Below, in pieces: positions 33,051-42,310 of a stretch of DNA of 47,295 nt. The notes under the pieces were generated by a model. It saw only the letters and a program-made list of their open reading frames with translations, was not told the DNA's origin and did no database searches. Position numbers and translations under genes: made by a program. This DNA is from Microbacterium album (lineage in GTDB: Bacteria; Actinomycetota; Actinomycetes; Actinomycetales; Microbacteriaceae), in NCBI RefSeq assembly GCF_014643695.1, contig NZ_BMJY01000020.1, positions 1-47,295 on the forward strand. The letters are read 5' to 3'. Within the stretch, counting starts at the first letter, position 1, and each line of letters opens with the position of its first letter.

Positions 33051-33893
33051 ATGGATCCGGTGGTGGTGCTGACAGGACTCGGCGGGGTCGCCCGGGCGCA
33101 GTCCCTCGCCCGGCGGGGTGTGACCCGTCACGCGCTGCGCCGCGCGCTGGCGGCGGGGGCGGTGGAGCGGATCCGGCCGGGCTGGTTCTGCGTGCCGGAC
33201 GTCGACCCGGAATTGCGCGCGGCGGCCGAGCTCGGCGTCGTGCTGAGCTGCGTGACCCTGGCGCGGCGCCGCGGGCTGTGGTCAGAACGCGCGCAGGCCG
33301 TTCATGTCGCGGCCGAGCCGCACGCGCGCCTGATGCGCGAGACGGCGGCCCGCGTGCACTGGGCCGCAGCGCTCGTGCCCCGTGACCCGACCATGATCGA
33401 GGACTCCCTCGTCAACGCGCTGGCCATCCTGGCGGCATGCCAGCCGTACGAGCACGCCCTCGCAGTGTGGGAGTCCGCGCTGAGTCAGGGCCTTCTCGAT
33501 CTCGACGTGATGCGTCGTCTTCCGCTGGGTCCGGATGCGCGGCGCGTCCTCGCCGACGCCCGCCCCTTCGCCGACGCCGGCACCGAGACCGTCGTCATGT
33601 CGCGCCTGCGCTGGATGTGCCTGCCCATGCGGCGCCAGGTGTGGATCGCCGGCCGCCGGGTGGACCTGCTGATCGGCGAACGCCTCGTCGTGCAGGTGGA
33701 CGGAGGCCACCACGTCGACGCGCAGCGACTCGCCGACAACGAGCACGACGCCCGGCTCACTCTCATGGGTTATCACGTCATCCGCATCGGCTATCGCCAG
33801 ATCTTCGAGGACTGGGTCACCGTGCAGGACCTCATCGCCACCGCGATCGCCCAGGGTCTGCACCGGGCTCGGCCCGGCGCCGCGCGCGGCTGA
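33051..33893 (+). CDS. DUF559 (Vsr-like nuclease fold) protein with AbiEi-like N-terminus
   Basis: From the ATG at 33051 this is a 280-residue protein. The N-terminal half has a winged-helix-like start (ARRGVTRHALRRALAAGAVERIRPGWFCVP) resembling type IV toxin-antitoxin AbiEi antitoxin domains. The C-terminal 80 residues are a DUF559/Vsr-like endonuclease fold: VWIAGRRVDLLIGERLVVQVDGG, then DNEHDARLTLMGYHVIRIGY, with the Asp and Gln-Val-Asp pattern of the nuclease core. Such proteins are common and poorly understood in actinobacteria. The frame stays open back to a GTG at 32928 inside the first repeat. The ATG is preferred because the N-terminal domain begins just after it, though its ribosome-binding site is weak. 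The gene is bracketed by the two 87-bp repeats. Confidence 0.78.
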   Translation: MDPVVVLTGLGGVARAQSLARRGVTRHALRRALAAGAVERIRPGWFCVPDVDPELRAAAELGVVLSCVTLARRRGLWSERAQAVHVAAEPHARLMRETAARVHWAAALVPRDPTMIEDSLVNALAILAACQPYEHALAVWESALSQGLLDLDVMRRLPLGPDARRVLADARPFADAGTETVVMSRLRWMCLPMRRQVWIAGRRVDLLIGERLVVQVDGGHHVDAQRLADNEHDARLTLMGYHVIRIGYRQIFEDWVTVQDLIATAIAQGLHRARPGAARG

Positions 33894-33911
33894 CCCCTCG
33901 CGGGGCCGGAT

Positions 33912-33998
33912 CCGGCGCCACGGATTCGGAGATATCCACGCCTTCGGAGCGATCCGGCGATCCCACTCCGACGCGGTGGATTTCTCCGACGCGGTGGT
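33912..33998 (+). repeat. 87-bp repeat, copy 2, between the DUF559 gene and metQ
   Basis: This is a direct repeat of 32864-32950 with three mismatches, lying 18 bases after the DUF559 stop. TCGGAG cores start at 33926 and 33944 (forward), and CTCCGA cores end at 33971 and 33989 (reverse). The outer pair forms a stem of TCGGAGATATCCAC against GTGGATTTCTCCGA (33976-33989, one mismatch). It also holds a direct repeat CTCCGACGCGGTGG, twice with four bases between. Confidence 0.92.
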
Positions 33999-34045
33999 CG
34001 GGCTGGAGGGTGAGGGCTGGACTGTTTCGGCGTGTGTCGTGCGGA

Positions 34046-34076
34046 TTGGAACGTGGGTGCGGCGGGCGCTTAGCGT
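34046..34076 (+). promoter_or_regulatory. Possible promoter of the metQNI cluster
   Basis: TTGGAA (34046-34051) and TAGCGT (34071-34076) are 19 bases apart, and 27 bases lie between the -10 and the metQ ATG. AAGGAG precedes the ATG. No SAM-riboswitch fold could be recognised in the short leader. Confidence 0.35.
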
Positions 34077-34103
34077 GGGGTCACCGCACCCGAAGGAGTC
34101 ACC

Positions 34104-34997
34104 ATGTCTCGCGCCATCCGCGCACTCGCGCCCCTCGCCGCCCTCAGCCTTCTCGCGCTCGCCGGCTGCGCCGGCCAGGCCTCCGACGCCGAGCTCGGCA
34201 CGGAGGAGAACCCGGTACGCCTCGGCGTCGTCGGGGCCAGCGACCCCTACTGGGATGTCTACAAGGAGGCCGTGGAAGCCGAGGGCATCGCACTCGAGAT
34301 CGTCGGCTTCACCGAGTACCCCCAGCTGAACCCCGCTCTGACCGAGGGGGAGCTGCACATCAACCAGTTCCAGCACATCCAGTACCTCGGCGACTACAAC
34401 GTCAGCGCGGGCGAGGACCTGCAGCCGATCGGCGCCACGGCCATCTACCCGCTCGGCCTCTACTCCGACAAGTACGACAGTGTCGAGGACATCCCCGACG
34501 GCGAGACGGTCGTCGTGCCGAACGACACGGTCAACCAGGCGCGCGGCCTGCTCGTGCTTCAGTCGGCGGGCCTGGTCGCGCTCGAGGACGGCGGAAGCCC
34601 GTTCTCGACGCTCGAGGACGTGATCGAGGCGGAATCGCGCGTGGCGGTCGAGGCGCTCGACGCGGCGCTGACGGTCACCTCGCTGCCGGACGTCGCCGCG
34701 GCCATCGTCAACAACGACTTCCTCGGCAACGCGGGGCTCGACGCGACCGACGCCATCGCGCAGGACGACCCGGCCGACCCGTCCGCGCTGCCGTACGTGA
34801 ACATCTTCGCGGTGCGCGCCGACGACGTGGACAACGAGGTGCTGAACCGCCTCGTGGAGATCTACCAGTCGACCCCGGAGGTGCTCGAGGGCGTGCAGGA
34901 CGTCTCGGGCGGCACGGCGGTCTTCCTCACGACCCCGAAGTCCGAGCTGCAGGCCGCGCTGGTCACGGTCGAGGAAGACATCCGGGCCAACAGCTGA
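34104..34997 (+). CDS. metQ: Methionine-type ABC transporter substrate-binding lipoprotein (NlpA/MetQ)
   Basis: This 297-residue lipoprotein of the NlpA family has a signal peptide ending in the lipobox LALAGC with the lipidated cysteine at residue 22. The mature domain has the MetQ features YPQLNPALTEGELHINQFQHIQYL and TAIYPLGLYSDKY, and LTVTSLPDVAAAIVNNDF lines the ligand cleft. The exact ligand (L- or D-methionine, or a dipeptide) cannot be told from sequence. AAGGAG lies six bases before the ATG. A strong hairpin separates it from metN, as expected if more binding protein than ATPase is made. Confidence 0.92.
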   Translation: MSRAIRALAPLAALSLLALAGCAGQASDAELGTEENPVRLGVVGASDPYWDVYKEAVEAEGIALEIVGFTEYPQLNPALTEGELHINQFQHIQYLGDYNVSAGEDLQPIGATAIYPLGLYSDKYDSVEDIPDGETVVVPNDTVNQARGLLVLQSAGLVALEDGGSPFSTLEDVIEAESRVAVEALDAALTVTSLPDVAAAIVNNDFLGNAGLDATDAIAQDDPADPSALPYVNIFAVRADDVDNEVLNRLVEIYQSTPEVLEGVQDVSGGTAVFLTTPKSELQAALVTVEEDIRANS

Positions 34998-35003
34998 TCC
35001 GAC

Positions 35004-35042
35004 GAGGGCGCGTGCGCGACAATGGATCGCGCACGCGCCCTC
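35004..35042 (+). terminator. Strong hairpin between metQ and metN
   Basis: A perfect 16-bp inverted repeat, GAGGGCGCGTGCGCGA against TCGCGCACGCGCCCTC, with a seven-base loop lies seven bases after the metQ stop and 32 bases before metN. There is no T-run. It probably acts as a partial terminator or mRNA-stabilising element that raises MetQ relative to MetN and MetI. Confidence 0.7.
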
Positions 35043-35074
35043 CGTCGTGCCGAGCATCGTCCGCGCGAGGAGCC

Positions 35075-36106
35075 ATGACCCACATCCGCATCCGCGACGT
35101 CTCGAAGGTCTATCCCGCGCCCCGACGCGGGGGCGAGGCTGTCTCCGCCGTCGACGGCGTGAGCCTCGACATCGAGCGGGGAGACGTCTTCGGCGTCATC
35201 GGCTACTCGGGGGCCGGCAAGTCGACGCTCGTGCGGCTCATCAACGGGCTGGAGCCGGTCACGTCCGGGTCGATAGAGATCGACGGCGTCGACATCACGA
35301 CCCTGCCCGAGCGCCGGCTGCGCGGCGTGCGGCAGGGGATCGGCATGATCTTCCAGCGCTTCAACCTGCTGCGCTCGCGCACGATCCGCGGCAACGTGGC
35401 GTATCCCCTCGAGGTGGCGCGGATGCCACGGGCGCAGCGCCGCGAGCGCGTCGCTGAGCTGCTCGACTTCGTGGGGCTCGCCGACAAGGCCACCGCGTAC
35501 CCCGAGCAGCTCTCCGGCGGACAGCAGCAGCGCGTCGGCATCGCCCGTGCTCTCGCGGCGCAGCCGGCGATCCTGCTCGCCGACGAGGCGACCAGCGCCC
35601 TGGATCCGGAGACCACCGACGAGGTGCTCGACCTACTCGCGCGGATCAATCGCGAGTTCGGAGTCACGACCGTCGTGATCACGCACGAGATGGACGTAAT
35701 CTCCCGCATCGCGAATCGCGTCGCCGTGATGGAACGGGGTCGCGTGGTCGAGCAGGGGAAGACGTACGACGTCTTCACGCGCCCGCAGAGCGACACGGCG
35801 CAGCGCTTCGTCCGCACGGTCGTCCGCGCCCTGCCGGACGGGGACGCGCTGGCGGCGCTGCGCCGCCAGCACGAGGGCCGCTTCTTCACGATCTCGTTCA
35901 CCGACGACGGCGCCTCCGAGGCCCGCGTGTTCGGTGCGCTGGCCCGCGCGGGGGTCGATTTCAACCTCGTACACGGCGGGGTCGACGACATCCAGGGTCG
36001 CGTCTACGGTCTGCTCACGATCGCGGTGCGCGGCGATGACGCCGCCGTGCAGGAGGCGTTCGCCGCGGTCGGCCCGGGTGTCACGATCACGGAGGTCGCG
36101 GCATGA
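35075..36106 (+). CDS. metN: Methionine ABC transporter ATPase
   Basis: This 343-residue ATPase has Walker A GYSGAGKST at residues 43-51, the Q-loop FQRFNLL, the signature LSGGQQQR, Walker B LLADEATSALDPE and the switch histidine in VITHEMDVI. The C-terminal NIL domain (about 265-343, from FFTISFTDDG) binds methionine and inhibits transport in this family. The frame is open far upstream; the ATG at 35075 is chosen for GAGGAG just before it and for family length. The stop overlaps metI in ATGA. Confidence 0.94.
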   Translation: MTHIRIRDVSKVYPAPRRGGEAVSAVDGVSLDIERGDVFGVIGYSGAGKSTLVRLINGLEPVTSGSIEIDGVDITTLPERRLRGVRQGIGMIFQRFNLLRSRTIRGNVAYPLEVARMPRAQRRERVAELLDFVGLADKATAYPEQLSGGQQQRVGIARALAAQPAILLADEATSALDPETTDEVLDLLARINREFGVTTVVITHEMDVISRIANRVAVMERGRVVEQGKTYDVFTRPQSDTAQRFVRTVVRALPDGDALAALRRQHEGRFFTISFTDDGASEARVFGALARAGVDFNLVHGGVDDIQGRVYGLLTIAVRGDDAAVQEAFAAVGPGVTITEVAA

Positions 36107-36774
36107 CCGAGCTCCTCGACCGCCTCGTCGGCCTCGCTCCCGCTCTGCTCGAGCAGACGGGTGTCACGCTGTGGCTCGTGGCTGCATCGCTCGTCCTCGG
36201 CGGGCTCGGCGGCCTCGTCGTCGGCACCGCCGTCACGGTCACGCGACCCGGCGCCATCCTCGCCCAGCCGGTCGTGTACTGGGTGCTCAACGCTCTCGTC
36301 AACACGATCCGGCCGATCCCCTTCATCATCTTCCTGGTCGCTCTGCAGCCGTTGGCGCGGATGGTCGTGGGCCGCGGCATCGGAAACGAGGCGATCATCT
36401 TCACGCTCTCGCTCGCCGCGACGTTCGGCATCGCCCGCATCGTCGAGCAGAACCTCGTCACGGTCGACCCGGGGGTGATCGAGGCGGCCCGCTCGGCCGG
36501 AGCCGGACCGTGGCGGATCATCCTCACGGTGATCCTGCCCGAGGGGCTCGGTCCGCTCATCCTGGGCTTCACGTTCGCGACCGTCGCGATCATCGACATG
36601 TCGGCCGTGGCGGGCATCGCGGGCGGCAGCGGCCTCGGAAACTACGCGCTCGCCTTCGGCTACCGGCAGTTCGACGAGGTCGTGACCTGGTCCGCGCTCG
36701 TGATCATCGTCATCATCACGCAGATCGTCCAGGGCCTCGGCAACTGGCTCGCGCGGCGCATCCTGCGCCGCTGA
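36103..36774 (+). CDS. metI: Methionine ABC transporter permease
   Basis: This 223-residue permease has five predicted membrane helices, the MetI stretch NALVNTIRPIPFIIFLVALQPLAR, and the ATPase-docking loop IEAARSAGAGPWRIILTVI. It forms the channel of the MetNIQ importer as a homodimer. It overlaps metN by four bases and is the last gene of the cluster. Confidence 0.93.
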   Translation: MTELLDRLVGLAPALLEQTGVTLWLVAASLVLGGLGGLVVGTAVTVTRPGAILAQPVVYWVLNALVNTIRPIPFIIFLVALQPLARMVVGRGIGNEAIIFTLSLAATFGIARIVEQNLVTVDPGVIEAARSAGAGPWRIILTVILPEGLGPLILGFTFATVAIIDMSAVAGIAGGSGLGNYALAFGYRQFDEVVTWSALVIIVIITQIVQGLGNWLARRILRR

Positions 36775-36801
36775 CCCGGACGCGTCGGGGACGGCGCCGG
36801 C

Positions 36802-36844
36802 ACACCCATGGGTGTTGCTCCGTGCTGATGAAAGTGCAACACTT
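36802..36844 (+). promoter_or_regulatory. Dyad-rich operator region upstream of the antitoxin gene
   Basis: Three symmetric elements lie within 43 bases: a perfect 14-bp palindrome ACACCCATGGGTGT (36802-36815), the pair GTGTTGC (36812-36818) and GCAACAC (36836-36842), and AAGTGCAACACTT (36832-36844). The last ends five bases before the antitoxin ATG. This is the layout expected for autoregulation by an antitoxin/toxin complex. The palindrome could also help end the metI transcript. Confidence 0.55.
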
Positions 36845-36849
36845 GATTC

Positions 36850-37095
36850 ATGCCGACCGCGAAGAAGCGTCACATGGTGACGGAGACCGGCGAGCTCGCC
36901 GAGGCGATGGAGATCGCGCGGCGGCACTACGCGGGTCTGGACGGCGCCCGGCTCATCGTCGCGCTCGCCGTGGAGCGGGCGGAGGAGCTGCGGGAACGGG
37001 ATGACGCCGAGCGGCGCGCTCTCGAGGAGCTCATCGGCTCCTCCTCCTATCCGGGGGGCTACCTCGAGGAGCTCCGCGAGGAGTGGCCCGAGTGA
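36850..37095 (+). CDS. Antitoxin of a VapBC-like toxin-antitoxin pair
   Basis: This 81-residue, highly charged protein (HMVTETGELAEAMEIARRHY, later VERAEELRERDDAERRALEE) sits directly before a PIN-domain toxin gene and overlaps it by four bases (GTGA). This is the standard antitoxin-first order. No clear ribbon-helix-helix or AbrB fold can be read, so the family is assigned by context only. There is no Shine-Dalgarno sequence before the ATG at 36850; a second ATG at 36874 is possible. The upstream dyads suggest that it represses its own promoter together with the toxin. Confidence 0.72.
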   Translation: MPTAKKRHMVTETGELAEAMEIARRHYAGLDGARLIVALAVERAEELRERDDAERRALEELIGSSSYPGGYLEELREEWPE

Positions 37096-37526
37096 GCTCG
37101 GCGGGAGTGGTCGTCGACGCCAACGTCATCATCGCGCTCCTCGACGCCCGTGACGCCACGCATGAGCAGGCCGCGGCCGTGCTGCGCACGCTGGTCGGGC
37201 GGCCGAAACACGTCCATCCGCTCACGCTGAGCGAAGTGCTGGTCCACCCGGCGCGACGCGGCGGCCGCGAGGAGGCGGCGCTGCAGCGTGCAGCGCTCGC
37301 ACGCGCGGGCTTCGCGGTCATCGACGAGGGCGCGCCATCGCCCGAGGACATCGCGGTGGCCCGGTCCCGCGGACTGAGGATGCCCGATGCCGTCGTGCTG
37401 GCCAGCGCATTGTCGCTCGCTGTGCCGCTCGTCACCTTCGACCGGCGCCTCGCCTCCGCGGCCCGTGACGGCGGTGTCCCGCTGATCGACGGGGCGGCCC
37501 CGGACGACAAGCCGAAGCGCGGCTGA
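37092..37526 (+). CDS. PIN-domain ribonuclease toxin (VapC-like)
   Basis: This 144-residue PIN-domain protein has the full acidic set: Asp9 in VVVDANVIIALLDARD, glutamate in LTLSEVLVHPARRG, aspartate in RMPDAVVLASAL and aspartate in LVTFDRRLASAA. VapC-type PIN toxins cut tRNA or rRNA and block translation until neutralised. The start is GTG at 37092, with GAGGAG eight bases before it, overlapping the antitoxin stop; a GTG three codons earlier is in frame but sits on that ribosome-binding site. It converges with argG, 40 bases away. Confidence 0.85.
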   Translation: MSSAGVVVDANVIIALLDARDATHEQAAAVLRTLVGRPKHVHPLTLSEVLVHPARRGGREEAALQRAALARAGFAVIDEGAPSPEDIAVARSRGLRMPDAVVLASALSLAVPLVTFDRRLASAARDGGVPLIDGAAPDDKPKRG

Positions 37527-37566
37527 GCCGCACAGCCCGCCGCTCGGGTCGGTCCCGCCCCTCCGG

Positions 37567-39354
<1,788 letters not shown>

Positions 39355-39383
39355 TCATGCGGGATCCGCGCCGCCGCGGGAAC

Positions 39384-40511
39384 TCAGCCGCCGGGATGGT
39401 CGCGGATGCCCTGCTCGAACGCCTCGCGGTCCGCCTCGCTCAGCAGCATGGGGGCGAGGAACGTCAGCTGCAGGCCCTCAAGGGGCTCGCCCGTGCGGGC
39501 GTGCTGGGCCTCGCGCGCCGCGCGGAAGTCGCCCGTGGGATCGCGCGAGAGATCGTGGAGCGTGGCGTAGAAGAGGGTCGTCTCGCCGCGGTCCGGGCTC
39601 AGCCGGTCGTCCATGCGTGAGCTGTACCACTCCCACATCGCCTGCGTGTCCGGGTCGTCGCTGCCGTAGAAGCGCGTGAGGACACCCGGGTCGATGCCGG
39701 AGCGCGGATCGTTGAGCGGCAGGAGGTTCCAGTACCCCCCGCTCACGAGCACCTCGTCGATCGTCGCCATCACGGCGTACTTGCGGGAGACGTCCGTGAT
39801 CGGCTCGACGGTCGCCCAGCTCGGCGACGTGTACTCGACCAGGAGGGACTCACCGCCGTATCCGTTGCGCTCGGGGCGGAGATCCTCGCCTCCCGCCTGC
39901 ACCCAGGTGTACCCGTACTCGGCGCTCAGGCGGTCGCGCACGCGTTCCAGCAGCGCGTCGGTCTCGTCCCGGACCTGCTCCAATGAGCGCCGCGCGAGGA
40001 TGTCGTCGGGGTCGACGCCACGCACACCGGGGTACGCGGCCCGCGGGTCGCTCGCGCCCGGATAGGTGCCGGCGGCCGAGGTGTGCACGGCGCTCAGCGC
40101 GCCGACGGTCGCGACGTTCACGAGGAGGGTCAGCGCCAGCGCGATCCCCGCGAGCGTCCGCCCGCGGCGCACCACGAAAGCCGCCACGATCGCCGCCGCC
40201 ACGAGCAGCTGGATCGTCAGGGCCGTCACTCCGTAGAACGCGTCGGTCGCGCCGAACGCGAGCATGCCCAGGAGCACCAGGGCGAACAGGCTCGCCCCGG
40301 CGAGCGCGATCCACCCGAGCGGATGGGCGCGGGGCCGCGGTCGCGGGGGCGGGGCCGCGAAGGTGCCGAGGCCCGGGATGGCGGCGGCATCCGGGTGCAC
40401 CGGGATGCGCCGCGCGCCGCGATAGCCGCCCGGCGGCGGCAGCGGGGGAGCGCCGTCCGTGCCGCCCCGGTAGCGATCCCGCGGGGGGATGCCGGACGCG
40501 CCGCCTACCAT
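39384..40511 (-). CDS. Unrecognised membrane protein at the end of the MoxR-VWA operon
   Basis: This 375-residue protein is of no family I can name. The N-terminal 60 residues are rich in Pro, Gly and Arg (GGTDGAPPLPPPGGYRGARR). Three membrane helices follow at about 65-90, 95-118 and 122-145. The C-terminal 220 residues are soluble and probably extracytoplasmic (DDILARRSLEQVRDETDALL, then YGYTWVQAGGEDLRPERNGY and SRKYAVMATIDEVLVSGGYW). Tryptophan, tyrosine and acidic residues are frequent. The ATG overlaps the stop of the TPR gene by seven bases, so it belongs to the operon and probably acts with the VWA/TPR proteins at the membrane. Confidence 0.72.
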   Translation of the reverse strand: MVGGASGIPPRDRYRGGTDGAPPLPPPGGYRGARRIPVHPDAAAIPGLGTFAAPPPRPRPRAHPLGWIALAGASLFALVLLGMLAFGATDAFYGVTALTIQLLVAAAIVAAFVVRRGRTLAGIALALTLLVNVATVGALSAVHTSAAGTYPGASDPRAAYPGVRGVDPDDILARRSLEQVRDETDALLERVRDRLSAEYGYTWVQAGGEDLRPERNGYGGESLLVEYTSPSWATVEPITDVSRKYAVMATIDEVLVSGGYWNLLPLNDPRSGIDPGVLTRFYGSDDPDTQAMWEWYSSRMDDRLSPDRGETTLFYATLHDLSRDPTGDFRAAREAQHARTGEPLEGLQLTFLAPMLLSEADREAFEQGIRDHPGG

Positions 40512-41248
40512 GGCCGCTCCACTCCGGTTCCGGGCGGCTCCTCGCCGCGCTCCTCCCGCTCGCGCGCGCCGTCCGTCAGCCGGTCCTCCAGCTCCTGGAG
40601 CTGATCGGGCGACGGGGTCGGCGGACTGGGTTCGGGCTGCGGGTCGGACGGCGGGGGGCTCTGCTGGTCCTGCCGGTCCTGCTGCTCGCCCTGCTTCTCG
40701 AGCAGGCGGTCCTCGAGCCGTTCGAGGCTCTCGGTGGTGCTGCGCTCGGGATCCGGCGACTGCTCGTCGGCCTCGGGGGTGCGGCACTCGTCCGGCGTGG
40801 CGAGCGTGACGTCCATCGCCTCCGCGTAGAGCTCCGCGGCCGCGTCGGGCTCCCCGCGGCCCCGGGCGGCGTCGCCGAGGCGCTCGATCACGAGCGCGAG
40901 GTTGACGCGCACGGGGCACTCCTCGAGCCCGTTCGCGAGCGCGAGGGCCTCCTCGAGCTTGGCGCGGGACTCCGGCAGGCGCTCGGCCGCGGCGAGGGCG
41001 ACGCCGAGGTTGTACGGCGCCTTGTACGGCTCGAACCAGTTCAGCGGCGCCTGCCCCTGCGCCGCGCGGATCGCGGCGGGCGCGTCGTCGGCCAGGGTCG
41101 ACGTGATCGTCTGGTGGGCGAACGCGTACATGCTCAGGATCTTGGCGACCACGACGAGCGCGACCAGCGCGAACGGCGCGCCGCCCCACAGGATCCAGCG
41201 GCGGACACGCCGTCGCGTGTCCGCGCGGGGGGCGTCGTGACGGTTCAT
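40505..41248 (-). CDS. TPR-containing membrane-anchored protein (BatC-like)
   Basis: This 247-residue protein has one N-terminal membrane helix (about 19-42) and a helical repeat region of TPR type at about 75-155 (YNLGVALAAAERLPESRAKL, then NLALVIERLGDAARGRGEPD). The tail is rich in Gln, Pro and Glu and probably disordered. In Bat-type operons a TPR protein follows the two VWA proteins, as here. It overlaps the VWA2 gene by four bases upstream and the unknown membrane gene by seven downstream. Confidence 0.75.
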   Translation of the reverse strand: MNRHDAPRADTRRRVRRWILWGGAPFALVALVVVAKILSMYAFAHQTITSTLADDAPAAIRAAQGQAPLNWFEPYKAPYNLGVALAAAERLPESRAKLEEALALANGLEECPVRVNLALVIERLGDAARGRGEPDAAAELYAEAMDVTLATPDECRTPEADEQSPDPERSTTESLERLEDRLLEKQGEQQDRQDQQSPPPSDPQPEPSPPTPSPDQLQELEDRLTDGAREREERGEEPPGTGVERPW

Positions 41249-42306
41249 GCGCGTCTCCCGTCCTCGGGTCGTCCGCCCGCCCGGTCCGGCCGGCCCGGGC
41301 GGGCGAGGCGGAGCGTGCGGGCGAGGTGGGCGGCGCCGCGCGCGACCTCGACCGCGAGCAGGCCGGCCACGAGCAGGGCCACGAGCCACGACAGCTCGAT
41401 CGTGCTGCCCGGCGTGCGCGCCTCGGCGACCACGGACGTCGCGGCCGGCGCGGGCGGCAGTTCCGGCGCGGTCTCCGCGGTGCGGTGCTGGTACGGCACG
41501 CCGATCTCGTCCGCGATGGTCTGCAGGGCCGCCTCGTCGATGCGCGACAGCGCCGGTTCGGCGCCGTCGAGGATGTACGGCGCGGCGTCGTCGTCGCCGC
41601 GACCCGTGACGGCCCGCATCCGACCGCCCTCCTGCGTGCCGTAGCCGAGCACCGCGCCGCCGTCGACGAGCGCGGCGCTGTCGGCGAAGGACTCCGGGGC
41701 GCCGGGGGCCGTCTGCTCGCCGTCCCCCAGGTAGAAGACCATGCGGGCGCGCTCCGGCGAGGATGTCGCGGCCGCGCGCAGCGTGTCGGCGAGCATGGCG
41801 CTCGCGACCCCGATCGAGCTGCCGCGGGCGTTCTGCGTGACGGGCGGCCGCAGCACCTCCATCGCCGTGATGAGCGCGTCCACGTCGGTCGTGAGCGGCA
41901 GGCGCAGCTCGGCGTTCGTGTCGAACGTGAGGAGCGCGAAGCGCGCCCCCGGGTAGGCGGCGACGAGCGCCTGGACGTCGGAGCGCACCCCGTCGAGCCG
42001 CGGGGAGCCGTCGCCCCAGTCCTCCGCGGTGATGCTGGAGGTCGCATCCACGACCAGCACCACATCCGTGTCGGTGGCGACGGTCTGGGCCGTGCCGCCG
42101 GGCATCCCCGGGCGCAGCGCGAGGACGGCCACGGCGACGACGAGCAGCACCCGCAGCGCCCACGCCAGGCGCGAGGAGGCCGTGCGCGATCGCACGAGCG
42201 CCCACGCGGCGACGCCCAGCGCGGGGAGGACGATCACCGCGAGCGGGAGTGGCGGGAGCACAGGCTGCAGGATCACGGGATGCAGGATCACAGGCTGCAG
42301 GATCAC
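41245..42306 (-). CDS. VWA-domain membrane protein 2 (BatB-like)
   Basis: This 353-residue protein has membrane helices near 15-37 and 47-65, a von Willebrand factor A domain at about 80-270, and a C-terminal helix near 303-325. The metal-site motif is DATSS (87-91), DxTxS where most VWA domains have DxSxS; the later acidic loop YLGDGEQTAPG is present. The start is taken as GTG at 42306, which overlaps the VWA1 stop by four bases. This start lies inside a 15-bp tandem repeat that offers further in-frame GTG codons, and the first residues read MILQPVILHPVILQPV. The true start could therefore be any of three. Confidence 0.8.
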   Translation of the reverse strand: MILQPVILHPVILQPVLPPLPLAVIVLPALGVAAWALVRSRTASSRLAWALRVLLVVAVAVLALRPGMPGGTAQTVATDTDVVLVVDATSSITAEDWGDGSPRLDGVRSDVQALVAAYPGARFALLTFDTNAELRLPLTTDVDALITAMEVLRPPVTQNARGSSIGVASAMLADTLRAAATSSPERARMVFYLGDGEQTAPGAPESFADSAALVDGGAVLGYGTQEGGRMRAVTGRGDDDAAPYILDGAEPALSRIDEAALQTIADEIGVPYQHRTAETAPELPPAPAATSVVAEARTPGSTIELSWLVALLVAGLLAVEVARGAAHLARTLRLARPGRPDRAGGRPEDGRRA

Positions 42307-42310
42307 AGGC
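42261..42310 (-). repeat. Three 15-bp tandem repeats over the VWA2 start codon
   Basis: On the forward strand CAGGCTGCAGGATCA, CGGGATGCAGGATCA and CAGGCTGCAGGATCA are followed by CAGGC. On the coding strand each unit gives GTGATCCTG, so it repeats the GTG start context and encodes P-V-I-L-Q/H. Confidence 0.9.

Noticed and set aside
33999..34103. SAM riboswitch before metQ
   Set aside because: The leader from the likely transcription start to the ATG is under 30 bases, and no conserved riboswitch core was visible.
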